Source of the DNA: Ptychodera flava | Lineage: Eukaryota > Hemichordata > Enteropneusta > Ptychoderidae | NCBI RefSeq assembly: GCF_041260155.1 | Contig: NC_091931.1 | Span: 48,741,433 to 48,805,432 of the forward strand | Reading direction: 5' to 3' | DNA length: 64,000 nucleotides | Shown: positions 22,612 through 33,011 of the stretch, piece after piece | How positions within the stretch are numbered: the stretch's first letter is position 1 | Layout of the letters: every line of letters starts with the position of its first letter | Translations under genes and position numbers: made by a program | Notes under the pieces: model-generated | Seen by the model: only the letters and a program-made list of their open reading frames with translations | Databases searched by the model: none | What the model was told of the DNA's origin: nothing

Positions 22612-22892
22612 TCGAACTGTGATATAAAAATGCGCCATCTCGTGAAAGAAATCGTATACTGTAATCCGGATTCACGCTAGTTTACGTTGCGTCTCTTATC
22701 GATTCCATGTTCAATGCGTTGTTTTCATGGCATGTTCCTTAGGAAAGGGCTTAACGTATATTCTTATGGTGTAATTTTGTTTGTTTGTTTGTTTTCAGTA
22801 CGAGACGATTTGAATTTTAGTTTAATGTGCTCGAAACATCCCATGTTGCCAACACGCAAATGTCTTTCTTAACGGCGACGTGTTTTTTGCAG

Positions 22893-23077
22893 GCAATTTC
22901 AGAGATACCCCTGTGGGTATCGTTATTAATCTAACGCCTCCAAGACAGTCTCAGAGAGACTTCATCAACGGTTTGATACACGTTGGAGGCCCAGTGCCTG
23001 CCGAAGTTGATTGTTGCGATGCTATTGACTGCATCTTTTATGGTATATGTCCAGCTGGGTGTCCCTGTGTCCCTTAA
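22893..23077 (+). pseudogene. Peptide array copy 2: mature exon only, signal exon absent
   Basis: The mature-peptide exon is fully open after TTTTTTGCAG at 22,893: GNFRDTPVGIVINLTPPRQS, then the conserved middle and the six-cysteine block, ending CPCVP and TAA. Compared with copy 1, the DNA that should carry the signal-peptide exon is missing: sequence jumps from TTCATGTTCT (about 22,030) straight to the intron segment GTGAGGATGAAA, removing the acceptor, exon and donor. The 3'-UTR donor after the stop is also changed (GATATGT for GGTATGT). On its own this copy could not make a secreted product, so it is probably a pseudogene. Splicing from the copy-1 signal exon 6.5 kb upstream is a formal alternative. 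All six cysteines and the NLT site are kept, as expected for a recent loss. Confidence 0.75.
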
Positions 23078-23242
23078 TACAACTTGATATGTACGTATAG
23101 CCTTTGAAATATATTTGCTGGATTCTGTGCATGCGAGTTTGTTTTCGTGTAGTTTTAATGGTCTTCTTTTCCTTCATTAACAGTCTGTCACCAGATATTT
23201 GAATATTTTTATTTGTTTGTGAAATCTAAATGCTCTTGAGTT

Positions 23243-23676
23243 ACGAAAAAATATTTTTTACAAAAAGCACTTTTATTCGTCTCTCAATTATGGTTAAACT
23301 ATACATAAATTTCCCAAAACAAATTTATTTGGAAAAGAAAGCAATGAAAAAAACAACAGCAGCAATGGACCAAAAACATACCACGTAAAGGCCAAATTTA
23401 CAAAACTAATCCATTATAAAGACTTTATCATTTGTTCTATGTATTTACACTTCTTTGTAATTTTTAAATACATTAGTTCTTCCTTAAGTAAACGTTCAAT
23501 ACATTTTTCATTCAATATCTTTGTCTTGTATACTTCAAAGGTAGCTATATTTATAACTATGTTCATTTCCTTAAACGTATCAATATCTAACATATAACCA
23601 TAAACCTCACGTTTCCACTGTATTTTAAAGTTTGTTTTCCACATCATATTAATAATGTGATTAACGTTTTGCCAGA
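23243..23676 (-). mobile_element. LINE tail (L1/Tx1-like ORF2 end), unit 2
   Basis: About 434 bp inserted in the 3' UTR of copy 2 and, at the same place, copy 3; absent from copies 4 and 5. A minus-strand frame includes VLWQNVNHIINMMWKTNFKI and a Lys/Ile-rich end (LKITKKCKYIEQMIKSL), which resembles the region after the reverse transcriptase in L1/Tx1-type ORF2. Moderate confidence in the family, high confidence that it is an insertion. Confidence 0.55.
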
Positions 23677-23985
23677 GAACATTCGCAATTTTGGAAGACA
23701 CAAATCGGTATTTTAAGTCTAAAGCGACCATGGAAGGTAATACTTCACTAAACAGGTATAACAAACAGATGAAGATGTCAAAATGACACTGAAGCATGTA
23801 CAGGCAACTTAATTTCATTTAATGATCCGAAATGTTTTCTGTCACACGCAGTTACAGTTGCTGTTCAGAAGACTATACTGTAGTCGATGACGTCACGACG
23901 AAGCCTCCGTTAGTATGAAATCACCAGAGCTATGATAGCAGCCTCCATGTTGACCATGGGTCGTCTTTAGTCACTTCGTTTTCTG

Positions 23986-24440
23986 GTTTAAGGAAATAAA
24001 AATGTTGTTCGTATGCAAAATGGATGTCGCATAATTCATTCTTTTCTTGAGTTGTGTCTCAAAGTTATGAATTATTTTCAGAGTAATTCCTGTACAAACA
24101 ACCCTGACAGCTGACACATCGTTCGTGTCCTTTCGGGCTTTTTAATTTTTTTCAGAAGTGTTTTCCTAATTATCTCAACATCAACTTTATCCTAAATGTA
24201 TCATCATAGGATAAATGGAAGCGTACTTCTGAGAAACTACTTATTACAATTAACCATAAGAAAGTGGAAGTTATAGGAGGGCTTTTAGGGGAGAAAATGA
24301 AGTTCCACAAGTTAGATAAATCTTCCCTGCATATTAACATAAACGTCTCCTCCAAATGTAAGTGCATCAAGTCTGTTAATAAGGTAAGACACGATTTAGA
24401 TAGGTAAGCTTCCTTTTAGCTAGGAGCTAAATAATTGGTA
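23986..24440. other. 3' flank of copy 2
   Basis: AATAAA at about 23,996 marks the expected transcript end. The rest matches 17,733-18,172 and holds no gene. Confidence 0.5.
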
Positions 24441-25015
24441 TTACGTGAGAAAAAAACTAACAAGCCGGTGAACTCAGTGATTTCCTTTTAAAAATAAATT
24501 TATTACAAAAAATAAAACTGTCAAGGGACAGAGTATAAACTGTAACATTTTACAGGCTACTTATTTTAGCTGCGACGGCTCAAAAGCTCCAGAGTCAGAC
24601 AGTGAGACAGACCGATGCAATCCTTGGTTTGCTTGCAGGCTTGTGGTTGCGAAAAGTCCGCAGAATAAATCCAGCGTTGCTGTAAAGGTCTTGAAAAGTC
24701 TTGACGTTAATACTGCTGGAGTTTCCAAAGGCTTGAAGTAACACACAAGTGACACGACCCCAAATGTCTGACAGAAAATCATGCCACCCCAGTATTTATA
24801 CTTAAATGGTCATATAAGAGAACACAAGAACAATTTAGAACTTCTATTGATATGCGAATTACTGCTCTCAAAATATCTTTACTTGTGACTAATTGAATTT
24901 TTAGAAAGTTGTAAACATGACTAATTGACTTCAAGGTCATGAAGGACAGTGACCTGAAGAATGTTCTAGATTAATTAAACCCAGGTCATGAGTGTGGGGG
25001 AAAATGACCTACATA
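24441..25015 (-). mobile_element. Solo LTR (fossil), spacer 2
   Basis: About 575 bp, nearly identical to the LTR at 18,173 and in the same position of the array unit. Relic without internal genes; copied by the tandem duplication. Confidence 0.6.
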
Positions 25016-26991
25016 AGAGTGTCTACTTTGATGGCTCTTAATTGGAAGTTCTCTATCGCGCATGCAAAGCCCTTAGAATTCCTAGATTACCTAGCTTGCA
25101 TCAGCGTTTCAGAGATTAATTTGAAGTAATGATCAAAAGTGTGACAGCATATTGTATAGTGTTTAAGAGTGAGTGATTTGAACATGTCGATAACAGATAA
25201 CGTCTACAGTATTGGTGAGGTAATCGCGTCGCCACCATGGTGGAATCACATCGTTTTAGTATAGTAGTTTAGGGGCTTGGGAACCTTTGCATTTACTCAT
25301 ACATCCCAGCACATGAGTCCAGACACAAAGAGAGAGGAGTGTGACCCAAGCAAGACATACAAAATAACTGCTTAGGAGACAAAAGGCAGGAGCTGGTGCA
25401 TATGATAAGGGAATGGAACATATGATTCTGTTCAAGACTCTCGTTGAGACAAAAAAAATTTAGCGGCGGTGAATAGTGTATACTTTACATTAAAATTATG
25501 AGTTCGTTGATCAGTCCGATTTTCCAGGCACGGTAGTTTTTGACAGTGCAACTGAGCGATCTGTCACGCGTTTATTGATGAAATCACGAAGTTAATAAAT
25601 TCCTTCATGTCATCAATTTAATGGCGTGTACTGATTTTTAGAATTACAAACATTACCGGACATAGGCGTGCCTGGTAAGAACAATGACAGCATCGAAAAA
25701 ATTTGTCATGAACGGTACACTGGTACATCGTCACACAGTGAAGAAGGAATGGCAACCTAGTCATAAATATGTCAAAACTTTTGCAATAAACCTTCTTACC
25801 TTCTGACGAACAAGGATGAAAAAAATGAAAATTATACCTTTCTCATGCACAGTTTACAATGAAAGGGACATGGGCCACTCAGAGGGACGACATACGCCAA
25901 CAGGTTAACTTTTATTCGCCAAAGTTGTAGATTTACAGTAACAAATTCAATAAGTATGTTTGTGCTTTTACATCTCCGAAATTTATAGTTGCTAAACAAT
26001 TGGTTTGTCATTTGCCTTGCTCTGAGTCATTCATTAAAGTTTCGTATTGTTGTTTTCAAGTTGGACCTCGTTACGCTAATCTCTAATTTACCATGTACAT
26101 GCTGGCTTTTGTTGTTTGAGTTTCGAAATAACGCCGACAGATAAGACGTCAAGTTAACGGACGTGTAATAGTCCTTACAATTCTGCTGCTTCTATCATTT
26201 ATACAGAAGCAAGAAGTATCAATGAATTAACTTTGACACTTTATTAAAAGGGACCACAAAGTTAGCTTGTAAACAGCATAAACATCAGCACGCTAAAAGT
26301 GATTTTCTGCTGAATTTACCATTTATTTGGTTTTACTTGATCCCCCATCGGTCATGATATTTTGTATCTAGTAGTCTCGATATATTCGACAGATTTAATG
26401 ATACTGTGTTTACATTTAGTTTCCGTGAGATGATATTTTATCGACCCTTAGATTCATTGTCTTAGCAATTCATTGTTGCTGTAGGTCACAAAATGGAAAT
26501 GGCGCTTTTTTGACTGGCCTGGCAGCAAAAAACTGTGATCCACGAAGAAAGTAAAATTTACAGAGACTCACTGATACTCTTGGTATGACACGCTGAAGTG
26601 CAGGTCACAAAGCAATATAGTAACCGATGTTGTGAAAGTGGAATGGAACGTAATGTATGATAACAAATGCAAGAACTGCCCAAGGTATGTCGTTGCGTTG
26701 ACAGTATATTTGTGATGTTATTGCATCTAGTCGGTATTGTGGTGAAATCACGTCGTTATTATAGTATAAGAGATTTTGAAACCATTGCACTGACCCATAA
26801 ATCTAATCATATGAACTACACCGCAATATAGGGACTGTTATCCGTTCAAGAAATACAAAGTGAACGCTCACGAAGCGAAAAGCAGAAACCGGGTTTGTAT
26901 CATATAATGAATAGGCTGAAAAACTTGATTCTGTTGATGATCATCATTGAGACAAAAACTGGTGAAAACCCCTCATTGGCGTTTCGTTTAA

Positions 26992-27334
26992 GGTAGTATG
27001 TGCCTCGAAAGTGAAAGACTTAAACTTTTGCTCAAATCTTCCTATATTTCAGTCTTTCTCTTCAAAATAAAGAACAAAAATAGGGGATCGACGTGCAAAT
27101 TTTGGAACTAGAGAAACAAATTACTCAAGATTTATCCATTTTTGAAATTCAAAGTGGCCACCATCCACGTGTTAACTCTATGAAAAAAATAAAATGTTCG
27201 ATTTTCTAAAAATTAAGCCGATAAAAAGTTTTCTTACATCAAGAGCTTTAGAATGAACTCAAACAAGAGGTTCAGTAGAAAAGAATTGAAAAAGTTTGAG
27301 AGTCCGAATATCTGCCTTCAAGGTGCGTTCTACC
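26992..27334. mobile_element. TTAA-target MITE, unit 3
   Basis: 343-bp copy, orthologous to those at 14,900 and 20,699; left TTAA at 26,988, right end TTCTACC. Non-coding. Confidence 0.75.
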
Positions 27335-28726
27335 CTAACGACGGTTACCGTGTATACTTTACAGAAGTAAAAGTTATAAGTGCGTTAAAAGTCAAACATT
27401 CGATGAACAGTATGATTGCCACGCCAACAGAAAGCGCTGACGTATTTATTGATTAAATCACGAGATCGGTAATTTTCGCCATGTTATCGTATTGATGTCG
27501 TGTACAAATTATTAAAGTTTCAAAAAAGTACCATACGTGCGCACGCATGCATAGGAAATTGACAGCATGACAGAAAGTGGAAGATAAACCATACACAGCT
27601 GTATGGTCATACTGTGATGTGAAATGACAATGCAAGTAATAAAATATCAGATTGTTTGCTATTAACCTTAAGAAGAATAAGGATTGAGAACTTAAGCATT
27701 ACCTTGTTCTCACGCACATTTAACAATAAAAGAGGCAAGAAAACGGAAAGCTACGCAACTCAAAAGGACGACACACGCCAGCAGGTCAATTTTCAGTAGT
27801 CAAAGCTGTGTAGCTACACTACCTTCCTATTTCGGTAAGAGTTTTATGTTTTTTCCGCTTCTAGAAAAGCTGGTTAGATTCACCAAAACGTGGGAGTTTA
27901 GAATGGGTAATCGTTTGCCATGCTGTGACGAAATGGTCGCCTTTATATTATGAACATGCAGGCTATTGTTGGTCAAATTTACCCCACTTAACCCATGAAG
28001 GGTCATTTTACTGGTCATGGTCGAAATCATAGATTAGGCATTATCACGTTGGCATACCTGCTACCGTTTAAATGAAAAGCACGAAGCATCGATAACTTTG
28101 GCCGAATAGTTTATTGCAGTGAAAGACTAAAGTTAGATTGAAAACAACATATACACATGAACAGGTGAAAAGAAGATTTATGCCAGGTACATTGAAAATT
28201 TAGTTTAATATTAATTCGTCTCTGCTTAATCATAATATTTATTTTCTGTTGGTGTCGACAGGTAAGAGTATTTATCGTCCAGTTAGGTCATTTCAAAAAG
28301 ATGCTATTTTTATAGATTACTCAATTCATGTTCTAAACATGTGAGAATGAGGATGTGAAGATGAAATTTAATGCGCTTATGAATCTATTCTACATTCGAT
28401 GGCTTCATTCCTTTTCCTAGATTTTTTAAATTTGTTTTCCTTTTCACTATTAGTACAAATATCCCAATATTGTTAAAGGGTGCTTTTCATAAGTTATAAA
28501 AATGAAGTAAATTTTGGTGAAAAGATTATTAGAACGTTGAACACGTGGAAACAATAGTCACAGGAAATTATAAAAGTACGCCTATTTAACCATCTTCATT
28601 AAAAATTGTTCTCCTAACTTCTGTGCTCGAACAAAACCAAGACTACTTTTTATTCCATTGCGCACTTTCATCTGTATGCCTCATTTGGGTCATCACTTTC
28701 TTTCAGACAATTGAAATCTTTTCGAA

Positions 28727-28878
28727 AAATAATCGCAATCATACCTATCCGTTACCCATAACACAAGGTCAAAATTCGTAATACACTAGTTATAAACATA
28801 GACACAGAACAGCACAGAACAGACAGTAAAGCACCGGTACACAAAAAGTCAAATTCATGAAAGAAAGATATGATGACC
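28727..28878 (-). mobile_element. 5'-truncated Penelope-like element tail, unit 3
   Basis: Same 152-bp insertion, same TCGAA flanks (28,722-28,726 and 28,879-28,883) and same site as 22,460 in unit 2. It therefore predates the duplication that made units 2 and 3. Confidence 0.75.
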
Positions 28879-29159
28879 TCGAACTGTGATATAAAAATGC
28901 GCCATCTCGTGAAAGAAATCGTATACTGTAATCCGGATTCACGCTAGTTTACGTTGCGTCTCTTATCGATTCCATGTTCAATGCGTTGTTTTCATGGGAA
29001 GTTCCTCAGGAAAGGGCTTAACTTATATACTTATGGTGTAATTTTGTTTGTTTGTTTGTTTTCAGTACGAGACGATTTGAAATTTAGTTTAATGTGCTCG
29101 AAACATCCCATGTTGCCAACACGCAAATGTCTTTCTTAACGGCGACGTGTTTTTTGCAG

Positions 29160-29344
29160 GCAATTTCAGAGATACCCCTGTGGGTATCGTTATTAATCTA
29201 ACGCCTCCAAGACAGTCTCAGAGAGACTTCATCAACGGTTTGATACACGTTGGAGGCCCAGTGCCTGCCGAAGTTGATTGTTGCGATGCTATTGACTGCA
29301 TCTTTTATGGTATATGTACAGCTGGGTGTCCCTGTGTCCCTTAA
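29160..29344 (+). pseudogene. Peptide array copy 3: mature exon only, signal exon absent
   Basis: Near twin of copy 2. The exon starts after TTTTTTGCAG and reads GNFRDTPVGIVINLTPPRQS through to CPCVP and TAA, with one change in the cysteine block (GIC-T-AGC instead of GIC-P-AGC). The same deletion removes the signal-peptide exon (junction near 28,335), and the 3'-UTR donor is changed in the same way. The six cysteines and NLT site remain. Probably a pseudogene duplicated after the exon loss, not lost twice. Whether any transcript joins this exon to the signal exon at 16.4 kb cannot be told from sequence. Confidence 0.75.
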
Positions 29345-29509
29345 TACAACTTGATATGTACGTATAGCCTTTGAAATATATTTGCTGGATTCTGTGCATG
29401 CGAGTTTGTTTTCGTGAAGTTTTAATGGTCTTCTTTTCCTTCATTAACAGTCTGTCACCAGATATTTGAATATTTTTATTTGTTTGTGAAATCTAAATGC
29501 TCTTGAGTT

Positions 29510-29943
29510 ACGAAAAAATATTTTTTACAAAAAGCACTTTTATTCGTCTCTCAATTATGGTTAAACTATACATAAATTTCCCAAAACAAATTCATTTGGA
29601 AAAGAAAGCAATGAAAAAAACAACAGCAGCAATTGACCAAAAACATACCACGCAAAGGCCAAATTTACAAAACTAATCCATTATAAAGACTTTATCATTT
29701 GTTCTATGTATTTACACTTCTTTGTAATTTTTAAATACATTAGTTCTTCCTTAAGTAAACGTTCAATACATTTTTCATTCAATATCTTTGTCTTGTATAC
29801 TACAAAGGTAGCTATATTTATAACTATGTTCATTTCCTTAAACGTATCAATATCTAACATATAACCATAAACCTCACGTTTCCACTGTATTTAAAAGTTT
29901 GTTTTCCACATCATATTAATAATGTGATTAACGTTTTGCCAAA
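29510..29943 (-). mobile_element. LINE tail (L1/Tx1-like ORF2 end), unit 3
   Basis: Same insertion as at 23,243, at the same position, near-identical. The frame that is open over 134 codons in unit 2 is interrupted here, as expected for a dead fragment. Confidence 0.55.
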
Positions 29944-30264
29944 GAACATTCGCAATTTTGGAAGACACAAATCGGTATTTTAAGTCTAAAGCGACCATGG
30001 AAGGTAATACTTCACTAAACAGGTATAACAAACAGATGAAGATGTCAAAATGACACTGAAGCATGTACAGACAACTTAATTTCATTTAATGATCGGAAAT
30101 GTTTTCTGTCACACGCAGTTACAGTTGCTGTTCAGAAGACTATACTGTAGTCGATGATGTCACGACGAAGACTCCGTTAATATGAAATCACCAGAGCTAT
30201 GGTAGCAGCCTCCATGTCGACCATGGGTCGTCTTTAGTTACTTCGTTCTCTGTTTTAAGAAAAT

Positions 30265-30970
30265 AAAAATGTTGTTCGAAAGCAAAATGGATGTCGCATA
30301 ATTTATTCTTTTCTTGACTTCTGCCTCAAAGTTATGAATTCTTTTCAGAGTTATTCCTTTACAAACAACACTGACATCGGACACAAGATTAGTGTCCTGT
30401 GGGCTTTTAATCTTTCCTGACGTGTTTTCCTGTTTATCTGCACATCTACTCTTTTCCCTAAATATAATATTATAGGAGAAATGGAAAGCGTACTTCTGAG
30501 AAACAACTTATTATCACATAACCATAAGAAGGTGGAAGTTACAGGAGGGCTCTTAGGGAGAGAAAGTTCCAAATGTTAGACAAATCTTCCCCGCATATCA
30601 ACATAAATGTCTTTTCTAAATTTAACTGCCTTAAGTCTGTTGATAGGGTAAGACACGATGTACATGTCTAAGGTACCTGTGAGCTAGGAGCTAAAGAATT
30701 GGAATTTATAACAGTAAAATTACTAAGGGGGGAAAATAAAGTTAATATTGTTCTGATATCGTATCAAGGGGTACTGATTATCTTTATCTAATAGAGCAAC
30801 TATCCGTTAGCATTACAATATTTTATTCTCAATAAAAGATAATGTCTGCAGATATTAACAGAGGTGTTCGCACATTAGACATGGAAGTGCATATCTCACA
30901 GACAATACAGTAATTGTTGATGTGAAAGTGGAAGATCTAGGACTGTCACAACGAATCCAAGGAATTGCTT
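30265..30970. other. 3' flank of copy 3
   Basis: Follows the AATAAA near 30,263. Matches the flanks after copies 4 (40,260-40,970) and 5 (50,340-51,000). In units 1 and 2 this flank is cut short by the LTR. No gene seen. Confidence 0.5.
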
Positions 30971-31287
30971 AGTCCCCACTGTTCGATATAATGTGTAGCT
31001 GCCTGTAAAAGCCAGAATGTAATTTAATACAATTTTACTGGTTAACAAGGCATCATAAGGCAAGTCACCGCAGTACGTCACAGATATGTTTGATATTAAA
31101 TGTAATTCCATGTATGATTTAAGAGCGAACAGAAAAGAGCGAAAATTTATCTGTGCCACTTTCTTTCAATAAGATCAATGATACGACATTCGCACTTTGT
31201 TTACCTAAGCTTTGGAATTCTATTCCCGAACGTCTGAAATGTTTTGAGCACTTTAAGCGTATACCGAAAGCACGTCTTTTGAATAAA
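30970..31287 (+). mobile_element. LINE ORF2 C-terminal remnant, plus strand
   Basis: Reads GKSPQYVTDMFDIKCNSMYD then LPKLWNSIPERLKCFEHFKR towards 31,285, the standard end of CR1/L2-type reverse transcriptase genes, with in-frame stops and a shift between them. 5'-truncated and old. Confidence 0.65.
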
Positions 31288-31311
31288 TTAATAATAATAA
31301 TAATAATAATA
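31288..31311. repeat. (TAA)n microsatellite between two tail-to-tail LINEs
   Basis: Seven to eight TAA units. It serves as the 3' tail of the minus-strand LINE that begins at 31,311 and abuts the end of the plus-strand LINE. Confidence 0.85.
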
Positions 31312-32165
31312 TTTATTTCTTAAAAACCGCCTTCCATGTAAAAAGGCATCTCAAGGCACTGTACAGTACAGTGAGATAATAAAATGTTGTTACAATCAAA
31401 AAACTCAAAAAAAATAGCATTAAAAACTTTCTAAAAGTGTGTTTAAGTCCAGACGTAAAAACATTTAAAGTTGTCGAACTAGGAAGATTTAATGGAAGCT
31501 TATTCCATAGTCATGGTGCACAGATGGCAAAAGCTCTATCACCGTAAAACTTGGTATTACATACCGGTTAATACAAACTGAATGAATCATTCGAGGTCGA
31601 CCTAAAGGTTCGATACGGAGCACGGACACTTAAAACTTATTTCAATACGGCTAGTTTTCAATCGGGTTCGAACCCACAACATACGGCATCAGTCGCCTAG
31701 CGGAGAGGCCACAGAGAGAACCGCTCGGCTAAATCTCCACTCTCAAAAAAGAGTGGTTCAATAGCCGGCTAAGTTGTTACATTTTTCTGACTGAGACCGC
31801 TCCACACGTTGTAGAGTTCGTGAAACACTCACTCACGCATGCTCACTATCATACATCGCACATTCAAACTTTATCGAGGCGAAGAAACGAATTTCATCGC
31901 TTTAACAGGGCGAACGATAACCTCGGGGACAATTCTGTCCACCAGTTTATATGTTAAACATAAAAGCTTGTACTAAATGCGCTTGTGAACTGGAAGCTAA
32001 TGCAAGTAATGCAATTCTGGTTGTATATGAATTGATTTCTTAGCTTTTAAAACAAGACGTGCTGCAGAATTCTGAATAAGTTGTAATTTTTTTAATCTGA
32101 TACTTGGGAATACCAAAAAGTAGACTATTATAGTAGTAAAGTCTAGACGTAATAAAAGCATGTAC
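31311..32165 (-). mobile_element. LINE (CR1/L2-like) 3' part, split by a SINE
   Basis: Read on the minus strand from 32,165: AFITSRLYYYNSLLFGIPKY, KKLQLIQNSAARLVLKAKKS, a HYLH-stop-LPVHKRI block near 31,980 and YKLLCLTYKLVDRIVPEVIV near 31,930. After the SINE it resumes with FYGDRAFAICAP, a stop, LWNKLPLNLPSSTTLNVF and LKHTFRKFLM near 31,440. These are classic reverse transcriptase C-terminal blocks in the right order. At least two stops show it is dead. The tail is the (TAA)n at 31,288. Confidence 0.75.
31600..31870 (-). mobile_element. tRNA-derived SINE, copy A
   Basis: Read on the minus strand, an A-box-like AGCCGAGCGG (31,721-31,730) and a perfect B-box GGGTTCGAACCC (31,664-31,675) are separated as in a tRNA with a long variable arm (Leu/Ser type). 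A hairpin GAGTGG...CCACTC precedes it. Interrupts the LINE at 31,311-32,165. The tRNA-like core is at 31,660-31,740; outer limits are approximate. Confidence 0.65.
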
Positions 32166-32224
32166 CAATTTTCCGTAGAACTCTGGTCAAGTAGTTTTCG
32201 GATCTTACCAAATTCTACGATCTG

Positions 32225-32420
32225 TGAGGTTTTCCGAAAAGTTGTTGTAATTATCTTTTTTTTAATTGTCTGGAGTTTTGAATTTTTTTATTTCACTGAG
32301 TTTTCAATACATTTTTATAATTTTAGACTTTTATTTGTTGTAGTTTTACAGCACTTTTGAAAACGGTTATGATTGAAGAGGCGCTTTTTATAAATAAATA
32401 AATATTAATGTTATGGTAAG
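32225..32420 (+). mobile_element. LINE 3' tail, plus strand
   Basis: Same 3' UTR as at 11,395-11,640 (AGTTGTTGTAATT..., TTTACAGCACTTTTGAAAAC, ATAAATATTAATG tail). It ends immediately left of the solo LTR at 32,427; at 11,640 the same LINE tail runs directly into the flank found right of the LTR. Confidence 0.65.
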
Positions 32421-32426
32421 GAACGT

Positions 32427-33011
32427 TGTTACGTAAGAGAAAACAAACAAAACAATGAACTCAGCATTTTCCTTATAAAACGAGATTTATTACAAAAAGT
32501 AGCTAATCACTAAGTCAAGGGATAGAATATATTTTGTAAAAGTTCACAGGCTACTTATCTCAGCTGGGACGACACAGAGCTCCAGAGTCGATTCAGACAC
32601 TGAGACAAAATGAACAGTCCTTTGGCTTGCCTGCAGGCTTGAGGTTGCGCAAAGTCCACAGAATGAATCTTGCAAGGCAGTGAGGGTCTTGCATGCAAAT
32701 CTTGAAATAATTTTGCTGGAGCTTTCAGTCTTGAAGTAACACACAAGTGACACGATCCCAAATGTCTGACAGAAAATCATGCCGCCCCAGTATTTATACT
32801 TACATGGTTATATAAGAGAACATAAGGACAATTTAGAACTTCTATTGATATGCGAATTACTGCTCTCAAAATATCTCCACTTGCGACTAATCGGATTTCT
32901 AGAAATTTGTAAACATGACTAATTGACTTCAAGGTCATGAAGGACAGTGACTTTAAGAATGTTCTAGATTAATTAAACTCAGGCCATGAGGGGGAAATGA
33001 CCTACATAACA
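32427..33011 (-). mobile_element. Solo LTR (fossil), spacer 3, best-preserved ends
   Basis: 585 bp. On the minus strand it starts TGTTATGTAGG and ends TTACGTAACA, so it has the TG...CA termini and short inverted ends of an LTR. It also has TATATAA/TATAAATA boxes near 32,790-32,815 and AATAAA near its 3' end (about 32,490). No internal genes. The equivalent site at about 11,650 lacks it. Family not certain. Confidence 0.7.

Larger units (their letters stand above)
18746..25015. repeat. Array unit 2: 6.27-kb tandem duplication unit
   Basis: From the end of one solo LTR to the end of the next is 6,270 bp. The unit holds TTAA MITE, Penelope tail, mature-peptide exon, LINE tail and LTR. 25,016 onwards repeats it at very high identity up to about 30,350. 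Unit 1 (about 13,100-18,745) matches over most of its length but lacks the Penelope and LINE insertions. Confidence 0.85.

Noticed and set aside
22687-22872. Frame overlapping the intron of copies 2 and 3 as a replacement first exon
   Set aside because: No signal-peptide character, no donor in frame with the mature exon, and a stop before the acceptor. Its apparent conservation is that of the intron.
23414-23818. 134-codon minus-strand frame as a host gene
   Set aside because: It spans a LINE tail and the 3' UTR of the peptide gene, and its twin at 29,891 is interrupted.
31660-31740. Functional tRNA gene on the minus strand
   Set aside because: Boxes are present but the acceptor stem and cloverleaf do not close, and the core recurs with flanking repeat sequence, so it is a SINE.
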